A program made the translations under genes and the position numbers. A DNA stretch of 64,000 bases from an uncultured Clostridia bacterium (GTDB taxonomy: Bacteria; Bacillota; Clostridia; Oscillospirales; Ruminococcaceae): NCBI GenBank assembly GCA_947589185.1, contig CANQCK010000007.1, positions 1 through 64,000 on the forward strand, in the 5' to 3' direction. The notes below the pieces were generated by a model. It made no database searches. It had not been told where the DNA came from and saw only the letters and a program-made list of their open reading frames with translations. Shown in pieces: positions 42,483 to 50,889 of the stretch. Numbering within the stretch: the stretch's first letter is position 1; every line of letters begins with the position of its first letter.

Positions 42483-43064
42483 TTAGTTAATGTCAATAAT
42501 TTCGTTTTTTGCTTCGGCTTCTCTAATGAAGTTGATTTTCTTCTGAACATAGAGGTAGTTCCAGACGCTTGTAATACCGTACCAGATAAATGAGATACCC
42601 AAACAAATAATTATAGCGTTCTGAGCCGAAAGCGGATTAATAAGTACAAAAATACCCAGAGCAAGCGTAAGAATAGATTCTATCATACTGATATGCCAGA
42701 AATATACGTTGTTATTTTTGAGAAAAACAGACTTCTGAATGGAGGTAATGCCGTCGATGATAAGGAGTATTCCTAAAACAATAGGTATAAATGTTGAAAG
42801 GTAAGCCGGTCTGATGAAAATTATTATTCCTATTACCGACGCAACTACGCCCCTTAACAGAGTAAGACTGAAATTTCCCTCGTAAGATTTAGAGGTGAAA
42901 TAGCTTATTATGTCAATAACTCCGTAGATTAGAATAGCTCCTGCGATAGCGTAGCAAATAACGCTCATAGTTTTCTGCGGGAAAATAACCATTATAATAC
43001 CGAGCAAAAGGCTGATTATTGCCATAAGAAGCTCCATACGTCTTATTCTTTCTAAAACTTTCAT
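42483..43064 (-). CDS. DUF308 / HdeD-type membrane protein
   Basis: A 193-residue protein of six short hydrophobic helices arranged as repeated pairs (GIIMVIFPQKTM, IGIIIFIRPAYLS, ALGIFVLINPLSA), the DUF308/HdeD pattern. Function in Firmicutes is unknown; enterobacterial HdeD is linked to acid resistance. ATG 43064 follows GGGGAC; an upstream ATG at 43127 has no RBS. Confidence 0.8.
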   Translation of the reverse strand: MKVLERIRRMELLMAIISLLLGIIMVIFPQKTMSVICYAIAGAILIYGVIDIISYFTSKSYEGNFSLTLLRGVVASVIGIIIFIRPAYLSTFIPIVLGILLIIDGITSIQKSVFLKNNNVYFWHISMIESILTLALGIFVLINPLSAQNAIIICLGISFIWYGITSVWNYLYVQKKINFIREAEAKNEIIDIN

Positions 43065-43127
43065 TTTAATGTCCCCGTTTCTGAATTTACTTTTTATAAT
43101 TATAACATAACAGCCGTTTAATTGCAA

Positions 43128-43892
43128 TTATAACACATTTACAATGTCAACATTTTTTCGGCTGATTTCTATTTCTAAATCGGGAAACCTGTTAAGAAGA
43201 AATGCTTTTAGATTATCGTAAAAGATATTTTCCGTGTAAAAATGACCTGCGTCAATTAATGCGATACCTGCATTCCGAGCGTCAATAAAGTCGTGATGTT
43301 TTATGTCTCCGGTAATTAAAAGCTGACAGCCCTTTTGAAGTGCGTCAGTGAAGTATTCCGCTCCCGCACCTGAGCAAATTCCTATTCTTGTTATTTTTTC
43401 ACCTGTGTCGGTGTATCTCAAAGTTCTGCATCCGAGAGCGTCTTTGACCCATTTTGCAATTGCCGAAATATCAGCAGGCTTTGAAAGGTTACATATTCTG
43501 CCTATATTATCCTTTTCGCTCAAAACCTCTCCCTCGTTCGGAACAAGACCCAGTCTTTCGCACAAAATATCATTCATACCGCCGTTTGCAATATCGAAAT
43601 TCGTGTGCATACAAATAGCGTTTATGTTGTGTTTAGACAAAATCACAGCAGGATTTGATCCGTCAAGGAACTTCAGAGGCGAAAATATAACAGGGTGATG
43701 CGAAATAACAAGGTCAGCGTTGATTTCACAGGCTTCAGCTGCCGTTTCGTAAGTAATGTCTAAAGTGAGCATAATTTTCTTGACGGCGTTTGATTTATTT
43801 CCGACTAAAATTCCGCTGTTATCCCAAGAAACTTGAGAAGAAAATGGAGCAAGCTCGTCGAGAGCCTTGTAAATATCGTTTAAATGCGTCAT
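43128..43892 (-). CDS. Nif3-like dinuclear metal-centre protein
   Basis: A 254-residue protein of the Nif3/YqfO family, which forms a toroidal hexamer with two metal ions per subunit. Metal ligands are in ADLVISHHPVIF and CMHTNFD near the N-terminus and DAGHFYTE near the C-terminus. It is shorter than Bacillus YqfO because the inserted PII-like domain is absent. It starts 4 nt after trmK, the conserved Firmicute pairing. Confidence 0.92.
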   Translation of the reverse strand: MTHLNDIYKALDELAPFSSQVSWDNSGILVGNKSNAVKKIMLTLDITYETAAEACEINADLVISHHPVIFSPLKFLDGSNPAVILSKHNINAICMHTNFDIANGGMNDILCERLGLVPNEGEVLSEKDNIGRICNLSKPADISAIAKWVKDALGCRTLRYTDTGEKITRIGICSGAGAEYFTDALQKGCQLLITGDIKHHDFIDARNAGIALIDAGHFYTENIFYDNLKAFLLNRFPDLEIEISRKNVDIVNVL

Positions 43893-43896
43893 AAGT

Positions 43897-44601
43897 TCAG
43901 TCCTTTCTTACGCTGTTAAGTTTGTCTGAAATAATGTTTCCGAGACGTATTTTTTCCTTGCCGTTTAAAATGACGTCTTTGTTTTTATTTTCGGCTTTTA
44001 ACATACCCTGTCCTGCAATTATAAGTCTGTTTGCCTGAATTTTCAGATACTCTCTGTCGGGTTCACTGTGAAAATCAAGACCGCCCGTATAAATTTCATA
44101 ATCCTCGTAAGCATTAGAGGTTTCAGAATATTCAGCATTTATAACCGAATATATAAACGATTCGCTTCTGACGGCTTTTTCGCATTTTATTTTAAAGCCG
44201 TTTTGGAAAAGAAATTTTCTTAAGTCATTGGCTTTTGTCATCGGCTGAAGAATAAGATTTACTTTGTTTTTCCTGATCCATTCTGCTCTTGAGATTATTT
44301 TTGCAATAAGCTCTCCGCCCATACCTGCAATTATAATGTCGCTCACGCCGTCGGGAGGGATATTGTCAAGACCGTCTGAAAGTACAGTTTTAATTTTATC
44401 CTGCAAGCCCTCGCCTAAGATATGCTCCTTTGCACTTTGTAAAGGTCCCTCTCTTAAATCGCAGGCGATGACTTCTTTGCAAATTCCGCTTGAAATAAGG
44501 TGGACAGCAAGATATGCGTGGTCAGTGCCCACATCAACTGCACAGCCTTTTCCCGATATAAACTCGGCACATTGTTTTAATCTGTTGTCTAAGTTTATCA
44601 T
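43897..44601 (-). CDS. trmK: tRNA (adenine(22)-N(1))-methyltransferase
   Basis: SAM-dependent methyltransferase forming m1A22 in tRNA. 234 residues; SAM-binding segment CAVDVGTDHAYLAVHLISSG, then VIACDLREGPLQSAKEHI and DIIIAGMGGELIAKII, characteristic of TrmK. First gene of the trmK-nif3 pair. Confidence 0.93.
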   Translation of the reverse strand: MINLDNRLKQCAEFISGKGCAVDVGTDHAYLAVHLISSGICKEVIACDLREGPLQSAKEHILGEGLQDKIKTVLSDGLDNIPPDGVSDIIIAGMGGELIAKIISRAEWIRKNKVNLILQPMTKANDLRKFLFQNGFKIKCEKAVRSESFIYSVINAEYSETSNAYEDYEIYTGGLDFHSEPDREYLKIQANRLIIAGQGMLKAENKNKDVILNGKEKIRLGNIISDKLNSVRKD

Positions 44602-44629
44602 AGTTGATTCCTATTAATTTAAAATTTAA

Positions 44630-44649
44630 GGGCGGCAGTTTTGCCGCCC
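44630..44649 (-). terminator. Terminator of the DUF1858 gene
   Basis: GGGCGGCA / TGCCGCCC, 8-bp stem with a 4-nt loop, 9 nt past the stop codon; followed by TTAAATTTT. Confidence 0.7.
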
Positions 44650-44658
44650 CTGAGGTTT

Positions 44659-44862
44659 TTAGTTTCCGAAATGTGCGTTCAGCTTTTCAACAAGCTCGTC
44701 TGCGTCAACACCGTGAACAGCACATGCCTGTTCGATAGTTTCCCCTCTTGAAGACGGACAGCCGAGACAGTGCATACCCATTTCCAAAAAGAAGGGAGCG
44801 GTATCTCTGTCAGCGTCAAGAACATCGCCGATAATTGTATCTTTTTTAACTTCAAATGCCAT
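44659..44862 (-). CDS. DUF1858 domain protein
   Basis: A 67-residue soluble protein with the DUF1858 core: TIIGDVLDADRDTAPFFLEMGMHCLGCPSS, containing the conserved CxxC pair, and a helical C-terminus. Often found with hybrid cluster proteins or in iron-sulfur contexts; here it stands alone. Function unknown. Confidence 0.88.
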   Translation of the reverse strand: MAFEVKKDTIIGDVLDADRDTAPFFLEMGMHCLGCPSSRGETIEQACAVHGVDADELVEKLNAHFGN

Positions 44863-44958
44863 AATTTATACATCCTTTCACAATTTTATAACGTTAAAAA
44901 ATGAGATTTTCCTCATTTATATTATAACCAAATAAGATATAAAATGCAAGTCATATAT

Positions 44959-46053
44959 TTACTTGTGCCTGGTTACAAGCTTGATTTTTCTCTGAAGTTC
45001 GTGAAGTCCTCTGTATATTTTCTCAAAGAAGTTTACAAGCTTTTTCTTAAACGGCGAGAATGTGTAATAAAATTCCCCCGCATAGGTAACGACTTCGCCG
45101 TTAAAGCCTTTTTTGAATTTATATACGCCGTAGTTCGGGTGGGTTTCATCAGTGTAGAAGGGTATGCCTTGAAAATCGTAGATAAAATTATTGTTTTCAA
45201 GTGCCCACTGGATCATAGTCCACTGCATAAGGTGATTAGGCATAACGTTTCTGTGCTTGTTTGAAGAAGCTCCGTAAACATAGCAGGTCTTTCCTGCGTA
45301 CTGTGTGGTTATTGCTCCCGAAACAGGAGTTTCTGTTCCGTCCTCGTTTTGCAGGTAACACATATACAGTCTGCAATGGTTAAAGCCGAGAGAGTTCAGC
45401 ATTTTGACAAAGTATTCTTTTGGTCTTATTGCAAAGCCGTCACGGGTTCCTGTTTCTGCCATCATAGGGTAAAAATCGTCCATAGCCTCAGGTCCGCACG
45501 CCTTGCAGACAACTCCCTTTCTCGACGCTAAGCGTATATTGTATCTCCACTTAGAATGGAAGCCAGCCATCACCTCATCAGGAGTTTTGCCCTCTATATT
45601 CAAGAGCATATAGTTGTTTCTCGCCTGAATGGTAGAAAGCTCAGGAGCATTTTCAATATGTGAAAATCCCATTTCCCTAAGAATGTTTTTTGCAGTTTCA
45701 TCCTTTTCAGAAAAGCATGGATCCCACATAAATTCATAGCAGTTATGCTTTTTTGCAAGCACCTTTATGCCCTCGAACAGATCCTCAATAACAGCCTTGT
45801 TGTGATAGTCGCATACAGGACCGTGTGAAGCATATAAAAATGAACAGCCGAATATCGGTATCTTTTTCACAAGCACTAGACAAGTGCCCTGTATTTTACC
45901 GTCGGCATCTCTTGATATTACAGCGTCCCAGCCCCAGTTGTCCTTTACCTTAGTCCAGTTTAAAGACTGCAAAAAAACTCCGTTTTTATCTGTGCTGGCA
46001 AATTCCTCATATTCGTCGCACAGCTTTTTGTTATTCTTATCAAGTATTTCCAA
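44959..46053 (-). CDS. FemAB-family peptidoglycan bridge-forming aminoacyltransferase
   Basis: Adds an amino acid from aminoacyl-tRNA to the peptide stem of lipid II or to a similar acceptor. 364 residues covering two GNAT-like domains: FLQSLNWTKVKDNWGWDAV at the start, FHSKWRYNIRLASRKGVV in the middle, and ASSNKHRNVMPNHLMQWTMIQWA plus YDFQGIPFYTDETHPNYGVYKFKK near the end, typical of FemX-like enzymes. It lacks the coiled-coil arm of FemA. Which residue it adds cannot be told. Confidence 0.88.
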   Translation of the reverse strand: MEILDKNNKKLCDEYEEFASTDKNGVFLQSLNWTKVKDNWGWDAVISRDADGKIQGTCLVLVKKIPIFGCSFLYASHGPVCDYHNKAVIEDLFEGIKVLAKKHNCYEFMWDPCFSEKDETAKNILREMGFSHIENAPELSTIQARNNYMLLNIEGKTPDEVMAGFHSKWRYNIRLASRKGVVCKACGPEAMDDFYPMMAETGTRDGFAIRPKEYFVKMLNSLGFNHCRLYMCYLQNEDGTETPVSGAITTQYAGKTCYVYGASSNKHRNVMPNHLMQWTMIQWALENNNFIYDFQGIPFYTDETHPNYGVYKFKKGFNGEVVTYAGEFYYTFSPFKKKLVNFFEKIYRGLHELQRKIKLVTRHK

Positions 46054-46125
46054 GCTTTAAATTCCCACCTTTAAAATTCTTTGATTTGGATTTTAACATA
46101 TTATACATTATCTTTTACAAAAAAT

Positions 46126-46390
46126 CAACCACCGAGCCGGCGGTGGCTTTGCTGCCTATTAAAAGTTTAATTTAATGTTTGACGTTTCAAAACGGCAGAC
46201 TGGTACTCTGTGGAAAAGGTAAGTTCTAGCCTCTTGCCTCTAGTTTCTAGCTTCTAATCGGTGACGTTGCATCCATTCTACCTTTGGAAGGTTAGCATAA
46301 TGTTACAGTTAGTGCAACGGCAGGCTTATACTTTGTATAAATGGTAAGTAGGTCAATGGTTACCTGCGAGCAGGCGGCAAACGATATTGT
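46126..46390. repeat. Composite repeat cluster 2, left half
   Basis: Order: GC palindrome near 46128-46145, foldback unit (46152-46198, differing by one base from that at 42282-42328), heptamer tract TCTAGCC TCTTGCC, TCTAGTT TCTAGCT (46229-46259), the block GTGACGTTGCATCCATTCT, and a second foldback unit (46278-46323). It leads directly into the peptide promoter. Confidence 0.75.
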
Positions 46391-46419
46391 TTGACAAAAT
46401 AATTATTTTAAATTATAAT
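46391..46419 (+). promoter_or_regulatory. Promoter of the 29-residue peptide, copy 1
   Basis: TTGACA (46391-46396), 17-bp spacer, TATAAT (46414-46419): exact consensus. The predicted start (~46426) gives a 5' leader beginning GAGAGTACTG. Confidence 0.85.
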
Positions 46420-46482
46420 AAATATGAGAGTACTGTACATAAAAAGGCAGGCGGTTTCTCCCTGTGAAGGGAGGTGATGGCA

Positions 46483-46572
46483 ATGATAAGTAATTCGGAA
46501 TTATTTTTATTTGCGAATTTTGTTATCAATATTGTCACACTTTGTTTCAATATTTTTTATCGCAAAAAGTAA
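46483..46572 (+). CDS. 29-residue hydrophobic peptide, candidate type I toxin, copy 1
   Basis: The peptide begins MISNSELFLF, has a hydrophobic helix through residues ~7-26 and ends in FYRKK. Its RBS is strong (AAGGGAGGTG, 8 nt before ATG 46483). The second copy at 50520-50609 has the same length, and the two share the pattern ELFxF, xTLxF, IF and a Lys/Arg end. Size, single helix, basic tail and convergent small RNA are as in known type I toxins; the sequence recalls the putative holin-like toxin (Hol_Tox) family. Toxicity is inferred. Confidence 0.65.
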   Translation: MISNSELFLFANFVINIVTLCFNIFYRKK

Positions 46573-46596
46573 TAAAATTAATTTGCATTTTTACAT

Positions 46597-46705
46597 AAAA
46601 AATAAGAAACACCGCCTTACTTTCCACGGTAACGGTGTTTCTTAACACTAATACGGGAGAGACCGCCTAGGCATTAATTTGCCGTGTGCAGTACTCTCTT
46701 TTTAT
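46597..46705 (-). ncRNA. Candidate antitoxin RNA, copy 1
   Basis: Convergent to the peptide gene. The promoter on the minus strand is TTGACA (46739-46734), 16 bp, TATAAT (46717-46712), and the RNA ends at the stem AAGAAACACCG / CGGTGTTTCTT (46604-46643) followed by a T-rich run (over 46597-46603). About 109 nt, with no reading frame having an RBS. Its 5' part (GAGAGTACTG, then GGCGGTCTCTCCC) repeats the 5' leader of the peptide mRNA, so a long peptide transcript could pair its own 5' and 3' ends. Confidence 0.6.
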
Positions 46706-46739
46706 ATCTATATTATAACATATAATTTTATTTTGTCAA

Positions 46740-47007
46740 GCGTACAAAGATAAGAATTTCTTGTCTGATTTTTAAACAAAGTACAACTCGCCGTTGCACA
46801 AACTGTAACATTTTGCAAACTACTCAAAGGCGGCAGAGCAACCGGCGTCACGCCGGCGGCGGGCTAGTACTTTGTTTAAACGGCGAGTTAGAGTACAGCA
46901 AGAAAAATTAGTTTTATATTGCTAATTACTAGCGTGCCGACAGATAATATTAATCTTTTTTGCTCTGAAAACGGAGGCACAAGAGCTCCCAGCGGTTCGC
47001 TGGCGGT
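46740..47007. repeat. Composite repeat cluster 2, right half
   Basis: A palindromic AAGAATTTCTT segment, a foldback unit (46787-46836), palindrome ACCGGCGTCACGCCGGC (46840-46858), GGGCTAGTACTTTGTTTAAA, and a block (about 46905-47000) that recurs in reverse at 60775-60890. It runs into the stop codon of the carboxypeptidase at 47008. Confidence 0.7.
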
Positions 47008-47718
47008 TCACTGGGGGTTATATTTCGATGTAACACCAAGATACTCTTCAAGGCATATGCCTTGCTTTTTTATTTCCTTTGCAGTTTTTTTGCCTACATA
47101 TCTTATATGCCACGGCTCATAGCTGTATCCTGTTATACTTTCCTTACCCTTTGGGAAACGAATAATAAAGCCGTATTCAGCACAGTGTTTTCCGAGCCAT
47201 TTCATATCCTTTTGACCCACCATACTAAAATCTGCACCGTTCACATCAATAGCCATACCTGACTGGTGTTCGGAATGTCCCGGGCGAGCAGAATATGTAT
47301 CCGCTTTTTTCTGACCGTTCTCGGACTTATACTCATTATACAGTGCTTTCTGTTCCTCATAGCTTCTGAAGCCCGACGCTATATCGAGATAAATATTGTC
47401 TTTTGCTGCCGCATTTTTCATCTTATTGAACGCTTTAAGCGTTTCATCAGTAAGACCGTAGTTATAGCTTTTCGGCAAAGAATATGTTTTGTTGACAATC
47501 AAAATACCGTCAACATAGGTTACGCCGTCGATAACCTCTGTTGAATGAGCCTTAGCGAATGCTTCCGCAGCAGGCTGTTCAGCCGGTGACGATGAACTGA
47601 CAGATGGTTTCTCGGTTGACAAAGACGATTCTGTATCGTTGCTTTTACTGCACCCTGAAATCAAAAGGGTTAGTAATACTGATATAACAGCAAATATTTT
47701 AATTTTCTTATTTTTCAT
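47008..47718 (-). CDS. VanY-type D-alanyl-D-alanine carboxypeptidase lipoprotein
   Basis: Zinc peptidase of family M15B trimming the terminal D-Ala of peptidoglycan stems. 236 residues: lipoprotein signal with lipobox LISGC (Cys ~23), a Ser-rich spacer, then ASGFRSYEEQKALYNEY, ARPGHSEHQSGMAIDVNGADF with the zinc-binding His and Asp, and YEPWHIRYVG with the third ligand. Anchored to the outer face of the membrane. The stop codon lies inside the adjoining repeat block. No vancomycin-resistance genes accompany it. Confidence 0.9.
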   Translation of the reverse strand: MKNKKIKIFAVISVLLTLLISGCSKSNDTESSLSTEKPSVSSSSPAEQPAAEAFAKAHSTEVIDGVTYVDGILIVNKTYSLPKSYNYGLTDETLKAFNKMKNAAAKDNIYLDIASGFRSYEEQKALYNEYKSENGQKKADTYSARPGHSEHQSGMAIDVNGADFSMVGQKDMKWLGKHCAEYGFIIRFPKGKESITGYSYEPWHIRYVGKKTAKEIKKQGICLEEYLGVTSKYNPQ

Positions 47719-47801
47719 TTTTTTATATCCTTTTTATGAAGTTTGTAATACATTGTATCATAAAATTTTGGTTAAGTCCATAACTAATTTTGGATAATAT
47801 A

Positions 47802-47830
47802 TTGATTTGAACTTTTCAATATGCTACAAT
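47802..47830 (+). promoter_or_regulatory. Sigma-A promoter of araBD
   Basis: TTGATT (47802-47807), 17-bp spacer, TACAAT (47825-47830), 45 bp before the araB start. No obvious AraR-type operator was seen. Confidence 0.5.
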
Positions 47831-47875
47831 ACTATTAATGTTTTGAGAAACTATTCATAAAGGAATGATGATTGT

Positions 47876-49543
47876 ATGGGAAAATACACTATTGGCATTG
47901 ATTTTGGGTCGTTATCTGGCAGAGCACTGCTTTTAGATATTAAAAGCGGCGAGGAGATGGCGTCAGCAGTATATGAATACCCTCACGGAGTTATGGATAA
48001 GGAATTGCCGAGCGGTGAGAAATTGGGAAGCGATTATGCAATTCAGCACCCTCAGGATTATTTAGACGTTTTGTATCATACCATACCGGAGGTAATAAAG
48101 ATAAGCGGTGTGGACTCAAAGGATATAGTTGCAATAGGAACGGATTTCACAGCTTGTACTATGATCCCCTGCAAAGCGGACGGAACGCCTCTTTGCTTTT
48201 TAGATGAATATAAGTGCAATCCTCATTCTTGGGTAAAGCTGTGGAAGCACCACGCCGCACAGTATGAAGCTAACAGGCTGAATGAGATTGCCGAACAAAG
48301 AGGGGAAGAATGGCTTAAAAACTACGGAGGTAAAATTTCCAGCGAGTGGGCGATACCAAAGCTTATGCAGATATGCGACGAAGCTCCCGAGATATACAGA
48401 GCAACAGACAGGTGGATAGAAGCCGCCGACTGGATAGTCTGGATGATGACGGGAGCAGAAACGAGAAACTCGTGTACAGCTGGATATAAGGCTATATGGA
48501 ATAAGCAAAGAGGCTACCCGCCGAAGGAATTTTTTAAAGCCCTTGATCCTATGCTTGAAAACTGCGTTGAGGAAAAGCTAGGAACGGTGATAACTCCGCT
48601 TGGAGAAAGGGCAGGAACGGTCACCCCTGAATTTGCAGAAAAGACAGGTCTTGCAGAGGGTACTGTCGTTTGCATAGGAAATGTTGACGCTCATGTCTGC
48701 GTACCTTCTGTTTCGATTGACGGACCTGAGAAAATGCTCGCGATCATCGGAACTTCGACCTGCCATATTCTTATGGGGGAGCAGGAAAAGCAGGTTCCGG
48801 GAATGTGCGGAGTTGTCGAGGACGGCGTTATGCCGGGACTTTTCGGTTATGAGGCAGGTCAGTCCTGCGTGGGAGACCACTTTGCGTGGCTGGTTGACAA
48901 TTGTGTACCCGAAAGCTATTATAAAGCTGCAAAGGCTAACGGTATGAATATTCATCAGTATCTGACTTCGCTGGCTGAAAAGCTTAAGGCAGGCGAAAGC
49001 GGTCTTTTGGCACTTGATTGGTGGAACGGAAACCGTTCGGTGCTTGTGGACGCTGATTTAACAGGCTGTATGCTGGGTATGACTCTTTCGACAAAGCCTG
49101 AGGAAATGTACCGTGCTTTGATTGAAGCCACCGCATACGGCACTCGAATGATAGTTGAGAATTTCAGAGACAACGGAGTTCCTGTTAAAGAGTTTTATGC
49201 AAGCGGAGGCATAGCGGTAAAAAACGAAATGGCTATGCAGATTTACAGCGACGTTTTGAATATGCCTGTTAAAATTGCAGGCTCGGCACAGGGTCCTGCA
49301 CTGGGAAGTGCTATATTTGCAAGCGTAGCGGCAGGGTCTGAAAACGGAGGCTATGACAGCGTTTTCGACGCCGCACGAAAGCTGGGCAAGGTAAGAGAAA
49401 AATACTATTCTCCTATAAAGGAAAATGCAGAGGTTTATGACAGGCTTTATGCCGAATATAAAAAACTGCACGATTATTTCGGCAGAGGAGAAAACAATGT
49501 TATGAAAACGCTGAAGAAAATAAAATCCGAAAGGGAAAATTGA
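47876..49543 (+). CDS. araB: Ribulokinase
   Basis: Phosphorylates L-ribulose in L-arabinose catabolism. The 555-residue FGGY kinase shows [18 protein letters not shown] at the N-terminus, [25 protein letters not shown], and [19 protein letters not shown] near the C-terminus. ATG start after AAAGGAATG. Its stop is 1 nt before the araD start, giving tight coupling. No L-arabinose isomerase (araA) or transporter is adjacent. Confidence 0.95.
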   Translation: MGKYTIGIDFGSLSGRALLLDIKSGEEMASAVYEYPHGVMDKELPSGEKLGSDYAIQHPQDYLDVLYHTIPEVIKISGVDSKDIVAIGTDFTACTMIPCKADGTPLCFLDEYKCNPHSWVKLWKHHAAQYEANRLNEIAEQRGEEWLKNYGGKISSEWAIPKLMQICDEAPEIYRATDRWIEAADWIVWMMTGAETRNSCTAGYKAIWNKQRGYPPKEFFKALDPMLENCVEEKLGTVITPLGERAGTVTPEFAEKTGLAEGTVVCIGNVDAHVCVPSVSIDGPEKMLAIIGTSTCHILMGEQEKQVPGMCGVVEDGVMPGLFGYEAGQSCVGDHFAWLVDNCVPESYYKAAKANGMNIHQYLTSLAEKLKAGESGLLALDWWNGNRSVLVDADLTGCMLGMTLSTKPEEMYRALIEATAYGTRMIVENFRDNGVPVKEFYASGGIAVKNEMAMQIYSDVLNMPVKIAGSAQGPALGSAIFASVAAGSENGGYDSVFDAARKLGKVREKYYSPIKENAEVYDRLYAEYKKLHDYFGRGENNVMKTLKKIKSEREN

Positions 49544-49544
49544 T

Positions 49545-50252
49545 ATGTTAGAAGAATTAAAGGAAAGAGTTTACCGTGCAAATATGATGCTGCCGGAGAA
49601 CAAGCTTGTTATTTCAACTTGGGGCAACGTATCGGAGATCGACCGTGAAAAAGGTCTTTTTGCAATCAAGCCGAGCGGAGTTGCATATGAAGAACTTACC
49701 CCTGATAAAATAGTTATATGCGATTTAAAGGGAAATGTGGTTGAAGGCAATTTAAAGCCAAGTTCTGATATGCCCACACATCTTGAGATATACAAGAATT
49801 TCACCAATGCAAACGCTGTGGTGCATACACATTCCAGATGGGCGACTATCTGGGCACAGGCAGGCAAGAGCATAAGTGCTTACGGAACTACTCACGCAGA
49901 TTATTTTTACGGAGCTATTCCTATTACAAGAAAAATGACGGACGAGGAGATTTCCTCTGAATATGAGAGAAACACGGGACGTGTTATTGTAGAGACCTTT
50001 GTTTCCCACAGAACGAGTCCTTCTAAGATGAACGCTTGTCTTGTATACTCACACGGTCCGTTTCTCTGGGGCGACGACGCAATATCTACTGTTGAAAAGG
50101 CAGTTATTCTCGAAGAAATAGCCTTTATGGCTTGGCATACGGAAATGCTTGCCTACAAAAAGGAAACAACCACCCTTAAAATGCAGCAGCAGCTTTTGGA
50201 CAAGCACTTTTTAAGAAAACACGGCGATAACGCATACTACGGGCAACGGTGA
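49545..50252 (+). CDS. araD: L-ribulose-5-phosphate 4-epimerase
   Basis: Class II aldolase-family epimerase producing D-xylulose 5-phosphate. 235 residues with the zinc-binding VVHTHSRWATIWAQ, KPSSDMPTHLEIYK and GTTHADYFYG. The last codons and stop (GGG CAA CGG TGA) lie inside the block GGGCAACGGTGACGTTGC that is identical to the noncoding copy at 42144, so the C-terminus is partly repeat-encoded. Confidence 0.96.
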   Translation: MLEELKERVYRANMMLPENKLVISTWGNVSEIDREKGLFAIKPSGVAYEELTPDKIVICDLKGNVVEGNLKPSSDMPTHLEIYKNFTNANAVVHTHSRWATIWAQAGKSISAYGTTHADYFYGAIPITRKMTDEEISSEYERNTGRVIVETFVSHRTSPSKMNACLVYSHGPFLWGDDAISTVEKAVILEEIAFMAWHTEMLAYKKETTTLKMQQQLLDKHFLRKHGDNAYYGQR

Positions 50253-50360
50253 CGTTGCATCCATTCTGCCTTTGTATAGCTTGTAAAATGTGACGGTTTG
50301 TGCAACGGCAGGCTCGTACTTTGTTTAAAAATCAGACAAGAAATTCTTATCTTTGTACGC
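50241..50360. repeat. Composite repeat cluster 3, left half
   Basis: Starts inside the end of araD with GGGCAACGGTGACGTTGC, then a foldback unit (50266-50311), GTACTTTGTTTAAA and the palindromic AAGAAATTCTT segment: the reverse of the right half of cluster 2. Confidence 0.75.
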
Positions 50361-50388
50361 TTGACAAATAAAAATTATATGTTATAAT
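50361..50388 (+). promoter_or_regulatory. Promoter of the candidate antitoxin RNA, copy 2
   Basis: TTGACA (50361-50366), 16-bp spacer, TATAAT (50383-50388). Confidence 0.8.
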
Positions 50389-50394
50389 ATAGAT

Positions 50395-50500
50395 ATAAAA
50401 AGAGAGTACTGCACACGGCAAATTAATGCCTAGGCAGTTTCTCCCAGAGTTATGGTTTTAGAAACACCGCAACAGAGGGATTTGGCGGTGTTTCTTTTTT
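50395..50500 (+). ncRNA. Candidate antitoxin RNA, copy 2
   Basis: About 106 nt from the predicted start to a terminator made of AGAAACACCGC and GGCGGTGTTTCT followed by TTTTT (50458-50500). Its 5' end (AGAGAGTACTGCACACGGCA) matches the copy 1 RNA almost exactly; the middle differs, as expected if each RNA is matched to its own peptide mRNA. Confidence 0.6.
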
Positions 50501-50519
50501 ATGTAAAATAAAAAAGCTT

Positions 50520-50609
50520 CTAATTTTTCTTATTAAATATAAGAAAAGCTAGAGTGATAATTTCGGTTATCATGCTAATGAATGAAAATAATTCATAATA
50601 TGATACCAT
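50520..50609 (-). CDS. 29-residue hydrophobic peptide, candidate type I toxin, copy 2
   Basis: Begins MVSYYELFSF and ends in IFNKKN, with a hydrophobic stretch between. AGGGGGTGATA precedes the ATG at 50609. The minus-strand promoter is TTGACA (50698-50693), 17 bp, TATAAT (50675-50670). Same length and helix/tail layout as copy 1 but only about one third identical in sequence, so the pair is not a recent duplication. Confidence 0.65.
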   Translation of the reverse strand: MVSYYELFSFISMITEIITLAFLIFNKKN

Positions 50610-50669
50610 ATTATCACCCCCTTTCGGGGAGAAACCGCTTGCCTTTTTATGTACAGTACTCTCGCATTC

Positions 50670-50698
50670 ATTATAATTTTAAATAATTATTTTGTCAA
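50670..50698 (-). promoter_or_regulatory. Promoter of the 29-residue peptide, copy 2
   Basis: Minus-strand TTGACA / 17 bp / TATAAT, exact consensus, almost identical to the copy 1 peptide promoter over the spacer. Confidence 0.85.
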
Positions 50699-50889
50699 AT
50701 AATATCAATTGCCGCCGGCGTGACGCCGGATGCTCTTGTGCCCGATTAGAAACTAGAGATTAGAGGAAAGAGGCAAAAACTAATCTTTTTCGCAAATTAT
50801 AAGTCTGCCGTTGTACAAAGTAAACACATTATGCTAACTTTCCAAAGGCAGATTGGATGCAACGTCACCGTTGCCCGCCGGCTCGGTGG
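50699..50889. repeat. Composite repeat cluster 3, right half
   Basis: GC palindrome GCCGCCGGCGTGACGCCGG (50713-50731), heptamer tract (50746-50776), foldback unit (50805-50851), the block GGATGCAACGTCACC, and GCCCGCCGGCTCGGTGG ending at the stop codon of the DUF1015 gene (50890). Confidence 0.75.

Noticed and set aside
46126-50889. Composite transposon or insertion sequence around araB-araD
   Set aside because: No transposase, resolvase or target-site duplication was found; the inverted units carry only small peptides, RNAs and palindromes.
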